Assembly: GCA_048054495.1 (NCBI GenBank)
Contig: JBGMQN010000054.1
Location: 5,614-69,613 of the forward strand
Length of the DNA: 64,000 nucleotides
From: JADFRG01 sp048054495
Lineage (GTDB): Bacteria > Chloroflexota > Anaerolineae > Anaerolineales > E44-bin32
Direction: 5' to 3'
The first letter of the stretch is position 1; each line of letters starts with the position of its first letter. Below the pieces are notes generated by a model. That model was not told the origin of the DNA and did no database searches. It worked only from the letters and a program-made list of their open reading frames with translations. The translations under genes were made by a program, and so were the position numbers. This document shows, in pieces, positions 1-7,887 of the stretch.

Positions 1-402
1 CGCCCTGCTCCGCCTAGCCCACCCTGGTATGGCCCGATGATGCCGGTGGTCATGATGTTCGGCTTGCTGATCTTCATTGTGGCGCTGATTGTCGCTCTCG
101 GCTCAGCGGCCGACGCACGCGCACTCTTTGCCAATCCAATCCCGGTTATCGATGCAGCAGGGGCTGGGACGGCACTGCTGGCAACACTTGAAGGGATCAA
201 GGCCACCTCGGCCTGGCTCGTGCCCCTCAAGTTCTTTGGCAATGCGACCGAATTCCTGGCGATCACCATGGGGCTAGCGACCATCATCCACATCCTTTCC
301 CAGCAGACCGAGATGATCGCCCAGGGCATCGACATCGGACGCAAGAGTGCCAAAGCCGCGCGCCGTGAGGACGAGCGAGCACCCGCGTACGCGGACAATT
401 AA
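1..402 (+). CDS. Two-helix membrane protein, 5'-truncated at the window edge (unit A of a paralogous array)
   Basis: The frame is open from the first base; residues before the first ATG (position 37) read PAPPSPPWYGP and look like protein, so the true start probably lies upstream. Two hydrophobic segments (around residues 6-22 and 72-86 from ATG37) flank a loop containing AGAGTALLATLEG and WLVPLKFFGN. The same loop pattern recurs in the two following genes, so this is one unit of a local gene family. The C-terminal tail is charged (KAARREDERA). No function recognised. It precedes the next gene by 14 bp, so co-transcription is likely. Confidence 0.7.
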   Translation, partial: RPAPPSPPWYGPMMPVVMMFGLLIFIVALIVALGSAADARALFANPIPVIDAAGAGTALLATLEGIKATSAWLVPLKFFGNATEFLAITMGLATIIHILSQQTEMIAQGIDIGRKSAKAARREDERAPAYADN

Positions 403-416
403 CTAGGAGATATCAC

Positions 417-788
417 ATGGCTACCTTACAAGGCCCTTCGAAAAGCTGGCAGCTGAAGGTCTACCCGATCTTCATCGTGCTCGGCTGGGTCCTAATCGGA
501 CTATCGTTAGCAATCGGCATCTTCGTGCTGACCCCCACAGCGATCAGCTACTGGGCTGGCAATGCGAAGGCCGCTCGAGATGCGGCTGAAGTAGGCTCGG
601 CACTTCTCGGTCAGCTGAGCACCCTGACCGCGACTCCGCGCTGGCTTGAACCGCTCACCTTCCTGGGTGTGGCCTCTTTCATGCTGGGAATCGCACTAGA
701 GTTCTCCGCAATTCCCAACATTCTCAAGAATCGAGGCCAGGTTATGAGCATCTGCTTCCCGCAGATCGTTCAGAACCCAGCGGAGTGA
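417..788 (+). CDS. Two-helix membrane protein (unit B of a paralogous array)
   Basis: This is a 123-residue protein with an upstream aggaga ribosome binding site 6-9 nt before the ATG. Helix 1 covers about residues 14-38 and helix 2 about residues 82-100. Between them lies a loop with NAKAARDAAEVGSALLGQL and WLEPLTFLGV, matching the loops of the flanking genes: small-residue stretch, G-S/T-A-L-L, then W-L-x-P-L-x-F-x-G. The topology implies one exported loop of about 45 residues. I do not recognise a named family. It lies in a tight run with the genes on both sides and is likely part of one operon with them. Confidence 0.75.
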   Translation: MATLQGPSKSWQLKVYPIFIVLGWVLIGLSLAIGIFVLTPTAISYWAGNAKAARDAAEVGSALLGQLSTLTATPRWLEPLTFLGVASFMLGIALEFSAIPNILKNRGQVMSICFPQIVQNPAE

Positions 789-803
789 CAAGGAGAAATA
801 TCA

Positions 804-1538
804 ATGGCTAAAGTTCAAATCCCTGACGAGAAGGCACCATTTCCCTACAGCATGATCGAAGGAATGATGCCGCTGTATCCGTGGATCGCCGTCATGGGCT
901 GGGGAATCGTGCTGGCTTCACTCTTGATCGGTATTTTTGGTCTATCCCCGGCCATATCGACTTTCTTCTCCGATGCCAAGGCGGTTCGCGAAGCTGCCGC
1001 GGCTGGCAGTACCTTCGTGACTGCCAACGTAACTGCACATGTCCTCGAAAGCTGGGTCCCACAATTCAAGTTCTTAGGTCTTGGTTTGGGGCTCTTGGGG
1101 ATCGTCATGGCGCTTGGAATCATCGCCAAGCGACTGCGAGGCATGGGTTGGGTCATCACCGGGCACATCCGCGAGGATTTGCGCCCCAAGATGCCGCCTA
1201 TCCCGCGCCGGGTACGCTACTTCCAGCTCAGTACGCTGATGGGCGTCATGGTCTTGCTGGCCGCGCTGATTGTCGGGATTGTGCTCGCGGTCACGGTGGT
1301 TCCCGACTACTGGAATCACTCCATCGCCAATGAGCTCAACCCTGCACAGGCCGGATCAGCTTTGCTTAAGCAGCTGGAAACAGTGAGTTCCTTTACCAAG
1401 TGGCTGAATCCGCTGCGCATCACCGGTATGGCGTTCTTGTTCACCGGCATCACAGTCGCGCTGACCGTGATTATCGGCACGCTTCGCAACCAGGCCGAAC
1501 AGCTGATCGGCTTCTTCAATCGAGCAACCTCTGGTTAA
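804..1538 (+). CDS. Four-helix membrane protein made of two tandem copies of the two-helix unit (units C1 and C2)
   Basis: This is a 244-residue protein with an AGGAG ribosome binding site in the 15-bp gap after the previous gene. Residues of about 25-110 form one two-helix unit (loop DAKAVREAAAAGSTFV, then WVPQFKFLGL). Residues of about 140-235 form a second (loop NPAQAGSALLKQLE, then WLNPLRITGM). A basic stretch, including RPKMPPIPRRVRY, joins them. It therefore looks like a fused tandem duplication of the unit seen singly in the two upstream genes. Function unknown. A strong terminator follows, so the operon probably ends here. Confidence 0.75.
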   Translation: MAKVQIPDEKAPFPYSMIEGMMPLYPWIAVMGWGIVLASLLIGIFGLSPAISTFFSDAKAVREAAAAGSTFVTANVTAHVLESWVPQFKFLGLGLGLLGIVMALGIIAKRLRGMGWVITGHIREDLRPKMPPIPRRVRYFQLSTLMGVMVLLAALIVGIVLAVTVVPDYWNHSIANELNPAQAGSALLKQLETVSSFTKWLNPLRITGMAFLFTGITVALTVIIGTLRNQAEQLIGFFNRATSG

Positions 1539-1626
1539 GTTTAGTCCAGAGCCGAGGGTAAGGAAGAGAGTCATCAAGGCGTCTAAGACGCAGGAAGGCA
1601 ACTTCCTCTCTCCTCCTCCTCTGAAC

Positions 1627-1654
1627 AAGAGCCCCAGCGAAGCTGGGGCTCTTT
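1627..1654 (+). terminator. Intrinsic terminator of the membrane-protein operon
   Basis: Perfect 11-bp stem AGAGCCCCAGC / GCTGGGGCTCT with a GAA loop, followed by a short T-rich run. It lies about 90 bp after the last stop codon. Confidence 0.85.
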
Positions 1655-1757
1655 GATTTCGCCCGTGAGGGCGTCCGCAGAGTGTCGGCAGATGGCTTGT
1701 TCCAGAGATGTACTAATCAGTACAGATCACAGAACGGGATCAGATTATTCTTGCCGC

Positions 1758-2831
1758 ATGCGTTACGTTGCATTTACCCTTATATTTGGCCTGGCGCTGG
1801 CGGCTTGTGGCGCAGCCGAGGATCCTGTGGCGCCAGATGATCCGAGCACTCCGGCGCAGGCTTCGATCCCGGAACCTACTCAGCCGTCTGCAGATCCAGA
1901 TCAAACTGCAAAATTGCCTGAGTCTCCCGATCCTGACATGATCAATCCCCGAGTGGAGGAATTCGACGCATATCTACCCCCGCGCCTGATCGGGCCGGAT
2001 GGAATCCGCCCCGTCTACGAGCCTCGATTTGTGGCTGCGGCAGAGGCGCCGCTGGAGGACGACGAACTCGTCATCGGTATCTCAATCGAGGGGGAGGCTA
2101 AGGCATACCCGATCACCGTGCTGCGCTTTCGGGAGATGGTGAACGACGAGTTGGGAGGCATTCCCATACTCGTCACCTGGTGACCGATCTGCTACACCGG
2201 TCTCGTGCACGACCGGAGAATCGACGGGGTCCCCCACACTTTCGGGAACTATGGCGGGTTGTTTATGAGCGCCATGACATGGTTTGACCACGAGACGAAC
2301 TCTGTCTGGTCCCAGCCATGGGGCAGGGCCATTGAGGGCGAGTACCGAGGGGTCGAGCTCTTCCTTCTCCCTTCCAGGGTCACGACCTGGTCCAGTTGGA
2401 GAGAGGCACATCCCAATACGCTGGCGATGATCAATGATGTCGATCGACTTTCGTTCGGCCGTCGCCAAAGTTTCAATCCTGATTTTGTGTTGGGCCTGCT
2501 GCTCTCAGGGGAGGCGATGGCTTTCTACTATGAGGACGTTGCTGCCGAAGGATTGGTGAACGATGAGTTCGCGGGGCTCCCGATCATTGTGTGGGCCAGC
2601 GAAACCAGCCTCAATGCCTACGTTCGCCAGGTCGGCGATCAGGTGCTAACGTTTGAAATTCAGGGCGATCAGATCCTGGACCAAGAAACCGGCTCGCGCT
2701 GGAACCTGGCGCGTGGCCTGGCCATCGATGGCCCGCTGCGCGGAGAGGCCCTTCAAGGGATCCCTGGTACGAGCTCGTGGGATTGGGCCTGGCGGGATTT
2801 CTATCCGAACTCGGAGTTTTACTCTCCCTAG
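1758..2831 (+). CDS. DUF3179-family lipoprotein with in-frame TGA (candidate selenoprotein)
   Basis: The start chosen at 1758 gives a lipoprotein signal (MRYVAFTLIFGLALAAC) with lipobox LAAC. The frame is interrupted once, by TGA at 2181-2183, and continues in the same frame to TAG at 2829. In DUF3179 proteins this point carries the conserved CPLC-type motif (VTYCPLC); here it reads V-T-W-TGA-P-I-C, so the TGA replaces the first Cys of CxxC and would give U142-P-I-C. The downstream half keeps family features (LELLPS-like and AHPNTL segments, and the C-terminal GPLRGEAL and WFAWR-like regions). Readthrough with selenocysteine is favoured, but a nonsense mutation or sequencing error remains possible. 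Reaction unknown; the protein is expected on the outer face of the membrane. Confidence 0.7.
2197..2216 (+). promoter_or_regulatory. Hairpin just after the in-frame TGA: candidate bacterial SECIS
   Basis: Stem CCGGTC / GACCGG with loop TCGTGCAC. The apical loop begins 20 nt after the last base of the TGA codon, within the window where bacterial SECIS elements lie, and contains a G and a GT. The hairpin lies inside coding sequence, so base pairing alone is weak evidence. Confidence 0.4.
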
Positions 2832-2837
2832 CACCCC

Positions 2838-3392
2838 TCACATCTTCGGCAGCTCGATCCGCTGCTGATTCTGGTACTTTCCCTTCTTGTCCGCATAAGA
2901 AATCCTACATTCCTCATCTGCCTCAAAGAATAGGACCTGCGCGATCCCCTCATTCGCATAGATCTTGGCTGGCAGGGGGGTGGTGTTGGATATCTCCAAT
3001 GTGACATACCCCTCCCACTCCGGTTCGAAGGGAGTGACGTTGACGATGATCCCACAGCGTGCGTAGGTCGACTTTCCCAGGCATACCGTTAGCACAGAAC
3101 GGGGAATGCGGAAGTACTCAACGGTGCGCGCCAGAACGAATGAATTGGGTGGAATGATGCAAACTTCCCCTTTGAAGTCGACCATCGAATCCGGATCGAA
3201 GTTCTTGGGATCCACAATGGCGGAGTGCACATTGGTAAAGATCATGAACTCATCCGCCACGCGGATGTCATAGCCATACGACGACACACCGTAGGAAATC
3301 GCGCCCTCACTCACCTGGGAATCGACGAACGGGTCGATCATCTGCTGCTCACGCGCCATACGCGCGATCCAATGGTCGGGCTTAAGCCCCAT
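2838..3392 (-). CDS. dcd: dCTP deaminase
   Basis: Deaminates dCTP to dUTP (a bifunctional dUMP-forming version exists) in pyrimidine deoxynucleotide synthesis in the cytoplasm. The 184-residue length is typical. Family segments are clear: SYGVSSYGYDIRVADEF near the N terminus, IIPPNSFVLARTVEYFRIP, the active-site region GKSTYARCGIIVNVTPFEPEW, and a C-terminal YADKKGKYQNQ. The start is supported by an aaaggagg ribosome binding site 6 nt upstream. It lies downstream of the FAH-family gene on the same strand, 24 bp apart. Confidence 0.95.
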   Translation of the reverse strand: MGLKPDHWIARMAREQQMIDPFVDSQVSEGAISYGVSSYGYDIRVADEFMIFTNVHSAIVDPKNFDPDSMVDFKGEVCIIPPNSFVLARTVEYFRIPRSVLTVCLGKSTYARCGIIVNVTPFEPEWEGYVTLEISNTTPLPAKIYANEGIAQVLFFEADEECRISYADKKGKYQNQQRIELPKM

Positions 3393-3416
3393 AAAACGCC
3401 TCCTTTGATCCCATCG

Positions 3417-4193
3417 CTATTCGGGAATAATTTCGGTACGGACCTGATTGGTTAGCGTTCCGATTCCGTCGATCTCGACGCTCACCTCATCCCCCTCGAG
3501 CAGCGGACCCACGCCGGAGGGCGTGCCGGTCAGAACTACATCGCCCGGCTCCAAAGTCATGATGGACGAGATGTACGCAACCAGTTCATACACCGGGAAT
3601 ACAAGATCGCGGGTCGAGCCCATCTGACGCAGCTGGCCGTTGACCGAACAGGTGATCAATGCATCCGCCGGATCCAGATCGGTGTCGATCCACGGGCCAA
3701 GCGGGCAAAAAGTGTCAAAACCCTTCGCACGGGTCCACTGATCATCCATCTGTTGTAAGTCACGTGCGGTCACGTCCAGGGCGGCGGTATATCCCAGGAT
3801 GTGATCCGGGGCATCTTCAATTGTTATCCAGCGGCCGCTCCTACCTATGACTATCGCCAACTCCGCTTCATGCTCTATAGAGCTGGATTGTGGCGGGAGG
3901 CGGATGGTTGCTCCGGGCCCGATTACGGAGGTGGGCGGCTTGAAGAAGAGCAGGGGAAGCTCCGGGATTTCGGCCCCGTGCTCTGCGGCGTGAGCGGCGT
4001 AGTTCCTCCCCACGCAAACAATCTTGCCGGGTTGTACGGGAGCGATAAGATTCACTCCCTCCAACGACAAGTCTGCTTTCTGGCGCTTGTACTTCTCGAA
4101 TGGAGAGCCCTCGAGCAACCCGATGCGATCGCCTGTGATCCAGCCCCACAGCGGGATTGAGTTGGGCTCCCGCTGAAGTCGAACGATACGCAC
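3417..4193 (-). CDS. Fumarylacetoacetate hydrolase (FAH) family protein
   Basis: A 258-residue enzyme with the FAH C-terminal fold: IVCVGRNYAAHAAEHG (residues 58-73), LLFFKPPTSVIGPG, the metal-binding EHEAELA (107-113), KGFDTFCPLGPW, and DVVLTGTPSGVGPL. Members hydrolyse or decarboxylate C-C bonds in 2-oxo acids, for example acylpyruvates and hydroxyhepta-dienedioates; the substrate cannot be told here. The start is GTG, three bases after the upstream methyltransferase stop, so the two are probably translationally coupled. Confidence 0.88.
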   Translation of the reverse strand: MRIVRLQREPNSIPLWGWITGDRIGLLEGSPFEKYKRQKADLSLEGVNLIAPVQPGKIVCVGRNYAAHAAEHGAEIPELPLLFFKPPTSVIGPGATIRLPPQSSSIEHEAELAIVIGRSGRWITIEDAPDHILGYTAALDVTARDLQQMDDQWTRAKGFDTFCPLGPWIDTDLDPADALITCSVNGQLRQMGSTRDLVFPVYELVAYISSIMTLEPGDVVLTGTPSGVGPLLEGDEVSVEIDGIGTLTNQVRTEIIPE

Positions 4194-4196
4194 AGT

Positions 4197-4895
4197 CTAC
4201 GTCCACGGCTTGCGGGCCCAGGCGATATCATAATCGACCTGCCAAGGGAAGACCTCCACCGTCTCGAACCCCAGCTCCCGCAATAAATCAGGAAATCGCG
4301 GCCGAGACACCGTACGGCCGAAGATCAAAGGCGCCTGCCACCCGATCCGATTTGTCAGCAATGCCCAACCTCCGGGGCGCAGTATGCGCAGGATTTCGCC
4401 GATTGTCTGCCGAGGGTGAGGTGTGAATTCAAGCACCTCCAGGCATACTGCCACGTCGAACGATTCGCGGGCGATGGGCAGCGGAACGGCCCAGCCCTGG
4501 ACCCATGCGTGATCAGGACCGGCCATCTCGCGCCCCAGCTCCATCATGTGGCCGGAGGGTTCCACACCCACAAGCAAACCAGCAGGCGGGGACTCGTCGT
4601 TACCGTCTGAATCTTGGCCAAGACCATTTCCGTTCAGCGCGCGGAAAGTGCGGGCCGTACCCGCACCAACGTCTAGGAGACGTGCTTTAGGCAACTCGGA
4701 CAAGATTTTGTTAAGTGGTTCTCCCAGGAACTGTCGCTCCCAGTCGACATCAAATTGCTTGATTCCGTCGTATCGCGCGGCTGCAAGATCGTAGAGCCAG
4801 ACAACGACTCGGCGGCCTAGATGTGCGCCCTCACAGATCCACAGTTCCCAAACAATTAGGAGAACAAGCGCAACGATGGGGAGAAGCAGGAGCAT
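4197..4895 (-). CDS. SAM-dependent methyltransferase with N-terminal membrane anchor
   Basis: 232 residues. Residues 1-18 form a hydrophobic segment (MLLLLPIVALVLLIVWEL), followed by a class I methyltransferase domain. Motif I is LLDVGAGTARTFRAL (about 73-87), an acidic residue follows strand 2 (GVEPSGHMMELG), and the SFDVAVCLEVLEFTPHPRQT region plus ILRPGGWALLTNR are typical of Methyltransf_11 proteins. The anchor suggests action on a lipid, quinone or membrane-associated substrate, but nothing identifies it. It sits directly upstream of the FAH-family gene. Confidence 0.8.
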   Translation of the reverse strand: MLLLLPIVALVLLIVWELWICEGAHLGRRVVVWLYDLAAARYDGIKQFDVDWERQFLGEPLNKILSELPKARLLDVGAGTARTFRALNGNGLGQDSDGNDESPPAGLLVGVEPSGHMMELGREMAGPDHAWVQGWAVPLPIARESFDVAVCLEVLEFTPHPRQTIGEILRILRPGGWALLTNRIGWQAPLIFGRTVSRPRFPDLLRELGFETVEVFPWQVDYDIAWARKPWT

Positions 4896-4935
4896 CCCGA
4901 GAAGCTAGACCTCGGATCGGTGGCCTAGGGCTGCC

Positions 4936-5769
4936 TTAGTGCGAGTCGCCGGCAATGCGCTGCCTCATCTCACCAACCTGACCTTGTATGGTGGAAAAGC
5001 GGCCCGGGCGGTTGCGTCGCAACAGCTGCACGAGGGCGTACACCATGGCCTCTACGACGACCTGGCCCACACCCGGATCGGGACTGGCATGCCCCGCCAG
5101 CACGTAATCGGCGTGATTGGTCGAGAGCGCAGAGGGTGCCGCAACGAGCGCGGCTGTTCGCAGGCCCGCGCGTCGCGCTTCAGCGAGTGCGCGAGCCACG
5201 ATGGGCGCCTGGTCCTCAACCTCAACCGCAATCGCGATATCTTTGCGGTGCCCGCCAACCAGCGCACGCGCGATCTCACCCAGACCGCCCACACCTAGCT
5301 GAACTGTGTATCCGGCCCCCTCGAGCCAAGCACCCAGGCTGCGCGCAGGCCCTACTCCCAGCCCCTCGGCGATCAGCACAACGCGCTCTGCCTCATCGAG
5401 GGCGTTCACCAGTGTTTCGGCAGCCTCAATGGGGAATGAGCGCCGAGTTAGATGCAAGTACCGCTCGACTTCCTCCAGGGCCGCATCGGCAGCCTGCTCG
5501 GACGAATTAATTTCGGCCGGCCGGCCGGTCAGCAGCTCTTCCTTGACCCGCTGCCGGATCTCGCGCTGCAGCTCTGGATACCCCGCATAGCCAAGACGCT
5601 GGGCGAAACGCACGACCGTGGCGGGATCCAGGTCGAGGGAGTAGGCGAGTTCTGTGGCAGTGAGAAAGGCCGCGCTGGTGTAGGAATCGAGCAGGAAGTC
5701 GGCTAGGATCTGAAAACTTGGCGACAGAGCTGAGCGGATTTTCCGAATCCGCTCTTCATAGGTAGGCAT
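4936..5769 (-). CDS. RpiR/MurR-family transcriptional regulator (HTH plus SIS)
   Basis: 277 residues from the ATG at 5769; a further-upstream start would add an unfamily-like N terminus. Residues 1-77 are the RpiR helix-turn-helix (FLTATELAYSLDLDPATVVRFAQRLGYAGYPEL). Residues of about 110-245 form a SIS sugar-phosphate-binding domain (VVLIAEGLGVGPARSLGAWLEGAGY, then ALAEARRAGLRTAALV). Such regulators usually sense phosphosugars or amino sugars. No sugar operon is adjacent, so the target is unknown. It is divergent from the tRNA-Val gene. Confidence 0.88.
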   Translation of the reverse strand: MPTYEERIRKIRSALSPSFQILADFLLDSYTSAAFLTATELAYSLDLDPATVVRFAQRLGYAGYPELQREIRQRVKEELLTGRPAEINSSEQAADAALEEVERYLHLTRRSFPIEAAETLVNALDEAERVVLIAEGLGVGPARSLGAWLEGAGYTVQLGVGGLGEIARALVGGHRKDIAIAVEVEDQAPIVARALAEARRAGLRTAALVAAPSALSTNHADYVLAGHASPDPGVGQVVVEAMVYALVQLLRRNRPGRFSTIQGQVGEMRQRIAGDSH

Positions 5770-5880
5770 CTGAGGACTTTGAGTGCTAATTCCATACCCA
5801 ATGAGTAGGGTCCGGACTCTAGCATGAGGAGTGCCTTCACGCAACAAATATTGCAGAAATAAGGCCGAATTGGCACGAAG

Positions 5881-5886
5881 TATAAT
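5881..5886 (+). promoter_or_regulatory. Candidate -10 box for tRNA-Val
   Basis: TATAAT ends 9 bp before the tRNA 5' end. No -35 hexamer with normal spacing is evident. Confidence 0.45.
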
Positions 5887-5895
5887 GACGCCCTT

Positions 5896-5969
5896 GGGCG
5901 GATAGCTCAGCTGGTTAGAGCGCTTCTCTTACACAGAAGAGGTCGCAGGTTCGAGTCCTGTTCCGCCCA
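5896..5969 (+). tRNA. tRNA-Val (anticodon TAC)
   Basis: Complete cloverleaf: acceptor GGGCGGA / TCCGCCC, D arm with GCTC...GAGC, anticodon stem CTTCT / AGAAG with loop CTTACAC (anticodon TAC, valine), variable AGGTC, and T arm GCAGG-TTCGAGT-CCTGT, discriminator A. CCA is not encoded. Bases 5930-5969 plus one downstream base are repeated, with a single mismatch, at 29222-29262. Confidence 0.95.
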
Positions 5970-5993
5970 CTCTGAAAAGGGTTGCCCTTTTGG
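5939..5993. repeat. 55-bp contig-end duplicate, left copy (flanks the first N gap)
   Basis: These 55 bases are identical to 6094-6148 on the other side of the 100-N run. This is the signature of two contigs sharing a k-mer-length end, so the locus is probably continuous and the gap artificial. Confidence 0.9.
5975..5991 (+). terminator. Terminator-like hairpin after tRNA-Val
   Basis: Perfect 7-bp stem AAAAGGG / CCCTTTT with a TTG loop, 5 nt after the tRNA. The T residues are part of the stem. The same hairpin reappears at 6130-6146 because of the duplicated contig ends. Confidence 0.55.
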
Positions 5994-6093
5994 NNNNNNN
6001 NNNNNNNNNNNNNNNNNNNNNNNNNNNNNNNNNNNNNNNNNNNNNNNNNNNNNNNNNNNNNNNNNNNNNNNNNNNNNNNNNNNNNNNNNNNNN
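5994..6093. other. Assembly gap of exactly 100 N, probably artificial
   Basis: A fixed-size N run between two identical 55-bp ends. The expected true sequence is obtained by removing the gap plus one copy of the duplicate, 155 bp in all. Confidence 0.85.
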
Positions 6094-6148
6094 GAGGTCG
6101 CAGGTTCGAGTCCTGTTCCGCCCACTCTGAAAAGGGTTGCCCTTTTGG

Positions 6149-6589
6149 ACAACCCCCACCGTTACCACCGCTTGCAGTGAGGCTTCCTCACCATTGACCG
6201 AATTGACTGGCGGTTTGCCTGGGATGACCGCTAGGGCATCCTTGTTGGCTGTATCAATGCACAACGGTGTGTCAGTTGCAGACATCACGACTTTGCACAC
6301 TTCAATCAACAATGCCACTTCGTCTTCGCCCGGCGTACCGACATTCACATCGAGCAGGTCAGCGCCCATCGAGAGCTGCTTCAGTGCCAGGTCGCGGGCG
6401 TAATCGAAAATCCTCCCGCTCAATGATGATCTTGGCGGCATGGAGAATAGGTCCCAGGTGATTTGGGCGGCCTAAGAAATGGCAGCGTTGCGCCTTGCGG
6501 TCGGGTTGTTCGAAGAGCTCTTGGAAGGCCTGGAGGATCTGATATGCTCTGGTTGCCTTCAGGTTGTGGGCTCTCAAGGATCCCATCAC
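6149..6589 (-). pseudogene. Truncated, frameshifted methyl-THF:corrinoid methyltransferase (pterin-binding) fragment
   Basis: From 6441 downward the frame reads DYARDLALKQLSMGADLLDVN, then TPGEDEVALL, PLCIDTANKDALAV and GKPPVNSVNGEEASLQAV. This is characteristic of the pterin-binding methyltetrahydrofolate methyltransferase family (AcsE/MtgA-like; related to dihydropteroate synthase). The upstream part (...HAAKIIIEREDF) is in another frame; removing one T from a four-T run near 6402-6405 would join them. The C-terminal half is missing: the frame runs into the post-tRNA terminator and tRNA. A family member would transfer the corrinoid-bound methyl group to THF, which fits the corrinoid genes at 26.6-28.9 kb. 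It follows hutI on the same strand. Confidence 0.7.
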
Positions 6590-6612
6590 ACGCGCGATGT
6601 CTCTGTTCAGGG

Positions 6613-7887
6613 CTAATCGCGAAAGAATCCATCCTCCTCAGGGAATCGGAACACCTTCCCGCGCTTGATAACCATCTCAACCGAGTTGCTGCCTAATCGA
6701 TAAATCAAATCCTCAAATGTTGGGATATCAAAAATTTGCATGTCGGCCAGCTTGCCTGGCTCCAGGGAGCCGCGGTCCTCGTCCAGCCCAAGCGCACGTG
6801 CGCCACCCATGGTGGCAGCGAAGAGCGCCTCGGAGGGTGTGAACTGGTACAAACGGCATGCCAGAGCCATCACCAGCTGCATCGACTCCACCCAGCACGC
6901 GGGACAAAAGTCGCTGGCCAGTGCCAGTGTCATGCCTTCTTCCATCATGGCCCGGGCGTTAAATGGCCGAGTATGGCCAACCGCAAAGTCCAGAGCCGGC
7001 ATGACCACGCCGACCACCCCGGCTTGTGCCAGCATGCGCATCGAGGCGCGACCGGTGTAGTTTAGATGATCGGCCGATACCACTCCCAGTTCGGCAGCCA
7101 TCGCCGATCCGCCGATATCTGAGTACGCATCCGTGTGAATTTTGGCTCTGAGCCCGGCCCGCAGGCCCGCCTCCAGGATCCTGCGGGATTGCTCGACGGT
7201 GTAGTAACCATCGTCGCAATACACATCGCAAAACTCGGCCAGTCCATGCTCGGCCACCTGGGGGATCATGTCCTCAATGACGACCTCGACATAGCGCTCA
7301 TGGGACAGCTCCGGGGGGAAATCGTGGGCTCCGAGAAAGGTGCTGATCACATCTATGGGCCCCGTTGATTGAAGACGTCGGTTGACTTCCAGGAGCTTCC
7401 GCTCTTGTGTCAGACTCAGACCGTAGCCGCTCTTGTTCTCCACCGTCGTGGTCCCATGCCTTAACATCCGCTGCAGCCGTTGCTTGGAGAGATCCACCAG
7501 TTCATCGACGTTCGTCGCCCGAGTCATCTCGACCGTGGCCTGAATGCCGACAGGGATGCCCAGCTCCTTCACTTGGTTGATATCCATCGTCATGCGGGCG
7601 GCGTACTCCTGTGCCCGTGAGCCCCCAAAGACCAGGTGGGTGTGGCTGTCGACAAATCCCGGTGCGATGATTCTATTGGCGGTATCGATCACTCGCGCAG
7701 CACCGAGGTCGACCTGTTTGGCGATTTCAGCCGGAGCGTCCACAGCGAGGATTCGCTCGCCGCCTATCGCCACTGACGCCCCGACCTTTCGACCGATCGG
7801 GTTTCCAGCCGAGGGGACACAGGTCAACACTTCCTTGGCACCGGCGATGAGCAGATCGGCCTGGGGCTTGGGGTCGGGCTCAGTCAT
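6613..7887 (-). CDS. hutI: Imidazolonepropionase-like amidohydrolase (HutI family, divergent)
   Basis: Canonical HutI hydrolyses 4-imidazolone-5-propionate to N-formiminoglutamate. The 424-residue protein starts at 7887, overlapping the urocanase stop by 8 bp (ATGACTGA), so translation is coupled. Metal-ligand motifs are present: SHTHLVFGGSRAQEY (81-95, HTH), the His in AKIHTDAYS (251), SADHLNY (His274) and SDFCP (Asp326). The substrate-side motifs differ from my memory of the family: VENKSGYGL instead of VEIKSGYGL, HTDAYSDIGG instead of HADQLSNLGG, and SDFCPACW instead of TDFNPGTS. It is clearly a HutI homologue, but exact substrate specificity is uncertain. The final gene upstream of the broken methyltransferase. 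Confidence 0.85.
   Translation of the reverse strand: MTEPDPKPQADLLIAGAKEVLTCVPSAGNPIGRKVGASVAIGGERILAVDAPAEIAKQVDLGAARVIDTANRIIAPGFVDSHTHLVFGGSRAQEYAARMTMDINQVKELGIPVGIQATVEMTRATNVDELVDLSKQRLQRMLRHGTTTVENKSGYGLSLTQERKLLEVNRRLQSTGPIDVISTFLGAHDFPPELSHERYVEVVIEDMIPQVAEHGLAEFCDVYCDDGYYTVEQSRRILEAGLRAGLRAKIHTDAYSDIGGSAMAAELGVVSADHLNYTGRASMRMLAQAGVVGVVMPALDFAVGHTRPFNARAMMEEGMTLALASDFCPACWVESMQLVMALACRLYQFTPSEALFAATMGGARALGLDEDRGSLEPGKLADMQIFDIPTFEDLIYRLGSNSVEMVIKRGKVFRFPEEDGFFRD

Noticed and set aside
6094..6124. Second tRNA-Val 3' end right after the N gap
   Set aside because: It is part of the exact 55-bp contig-end duplicate, so it is an assembly copy and not another tRNA.
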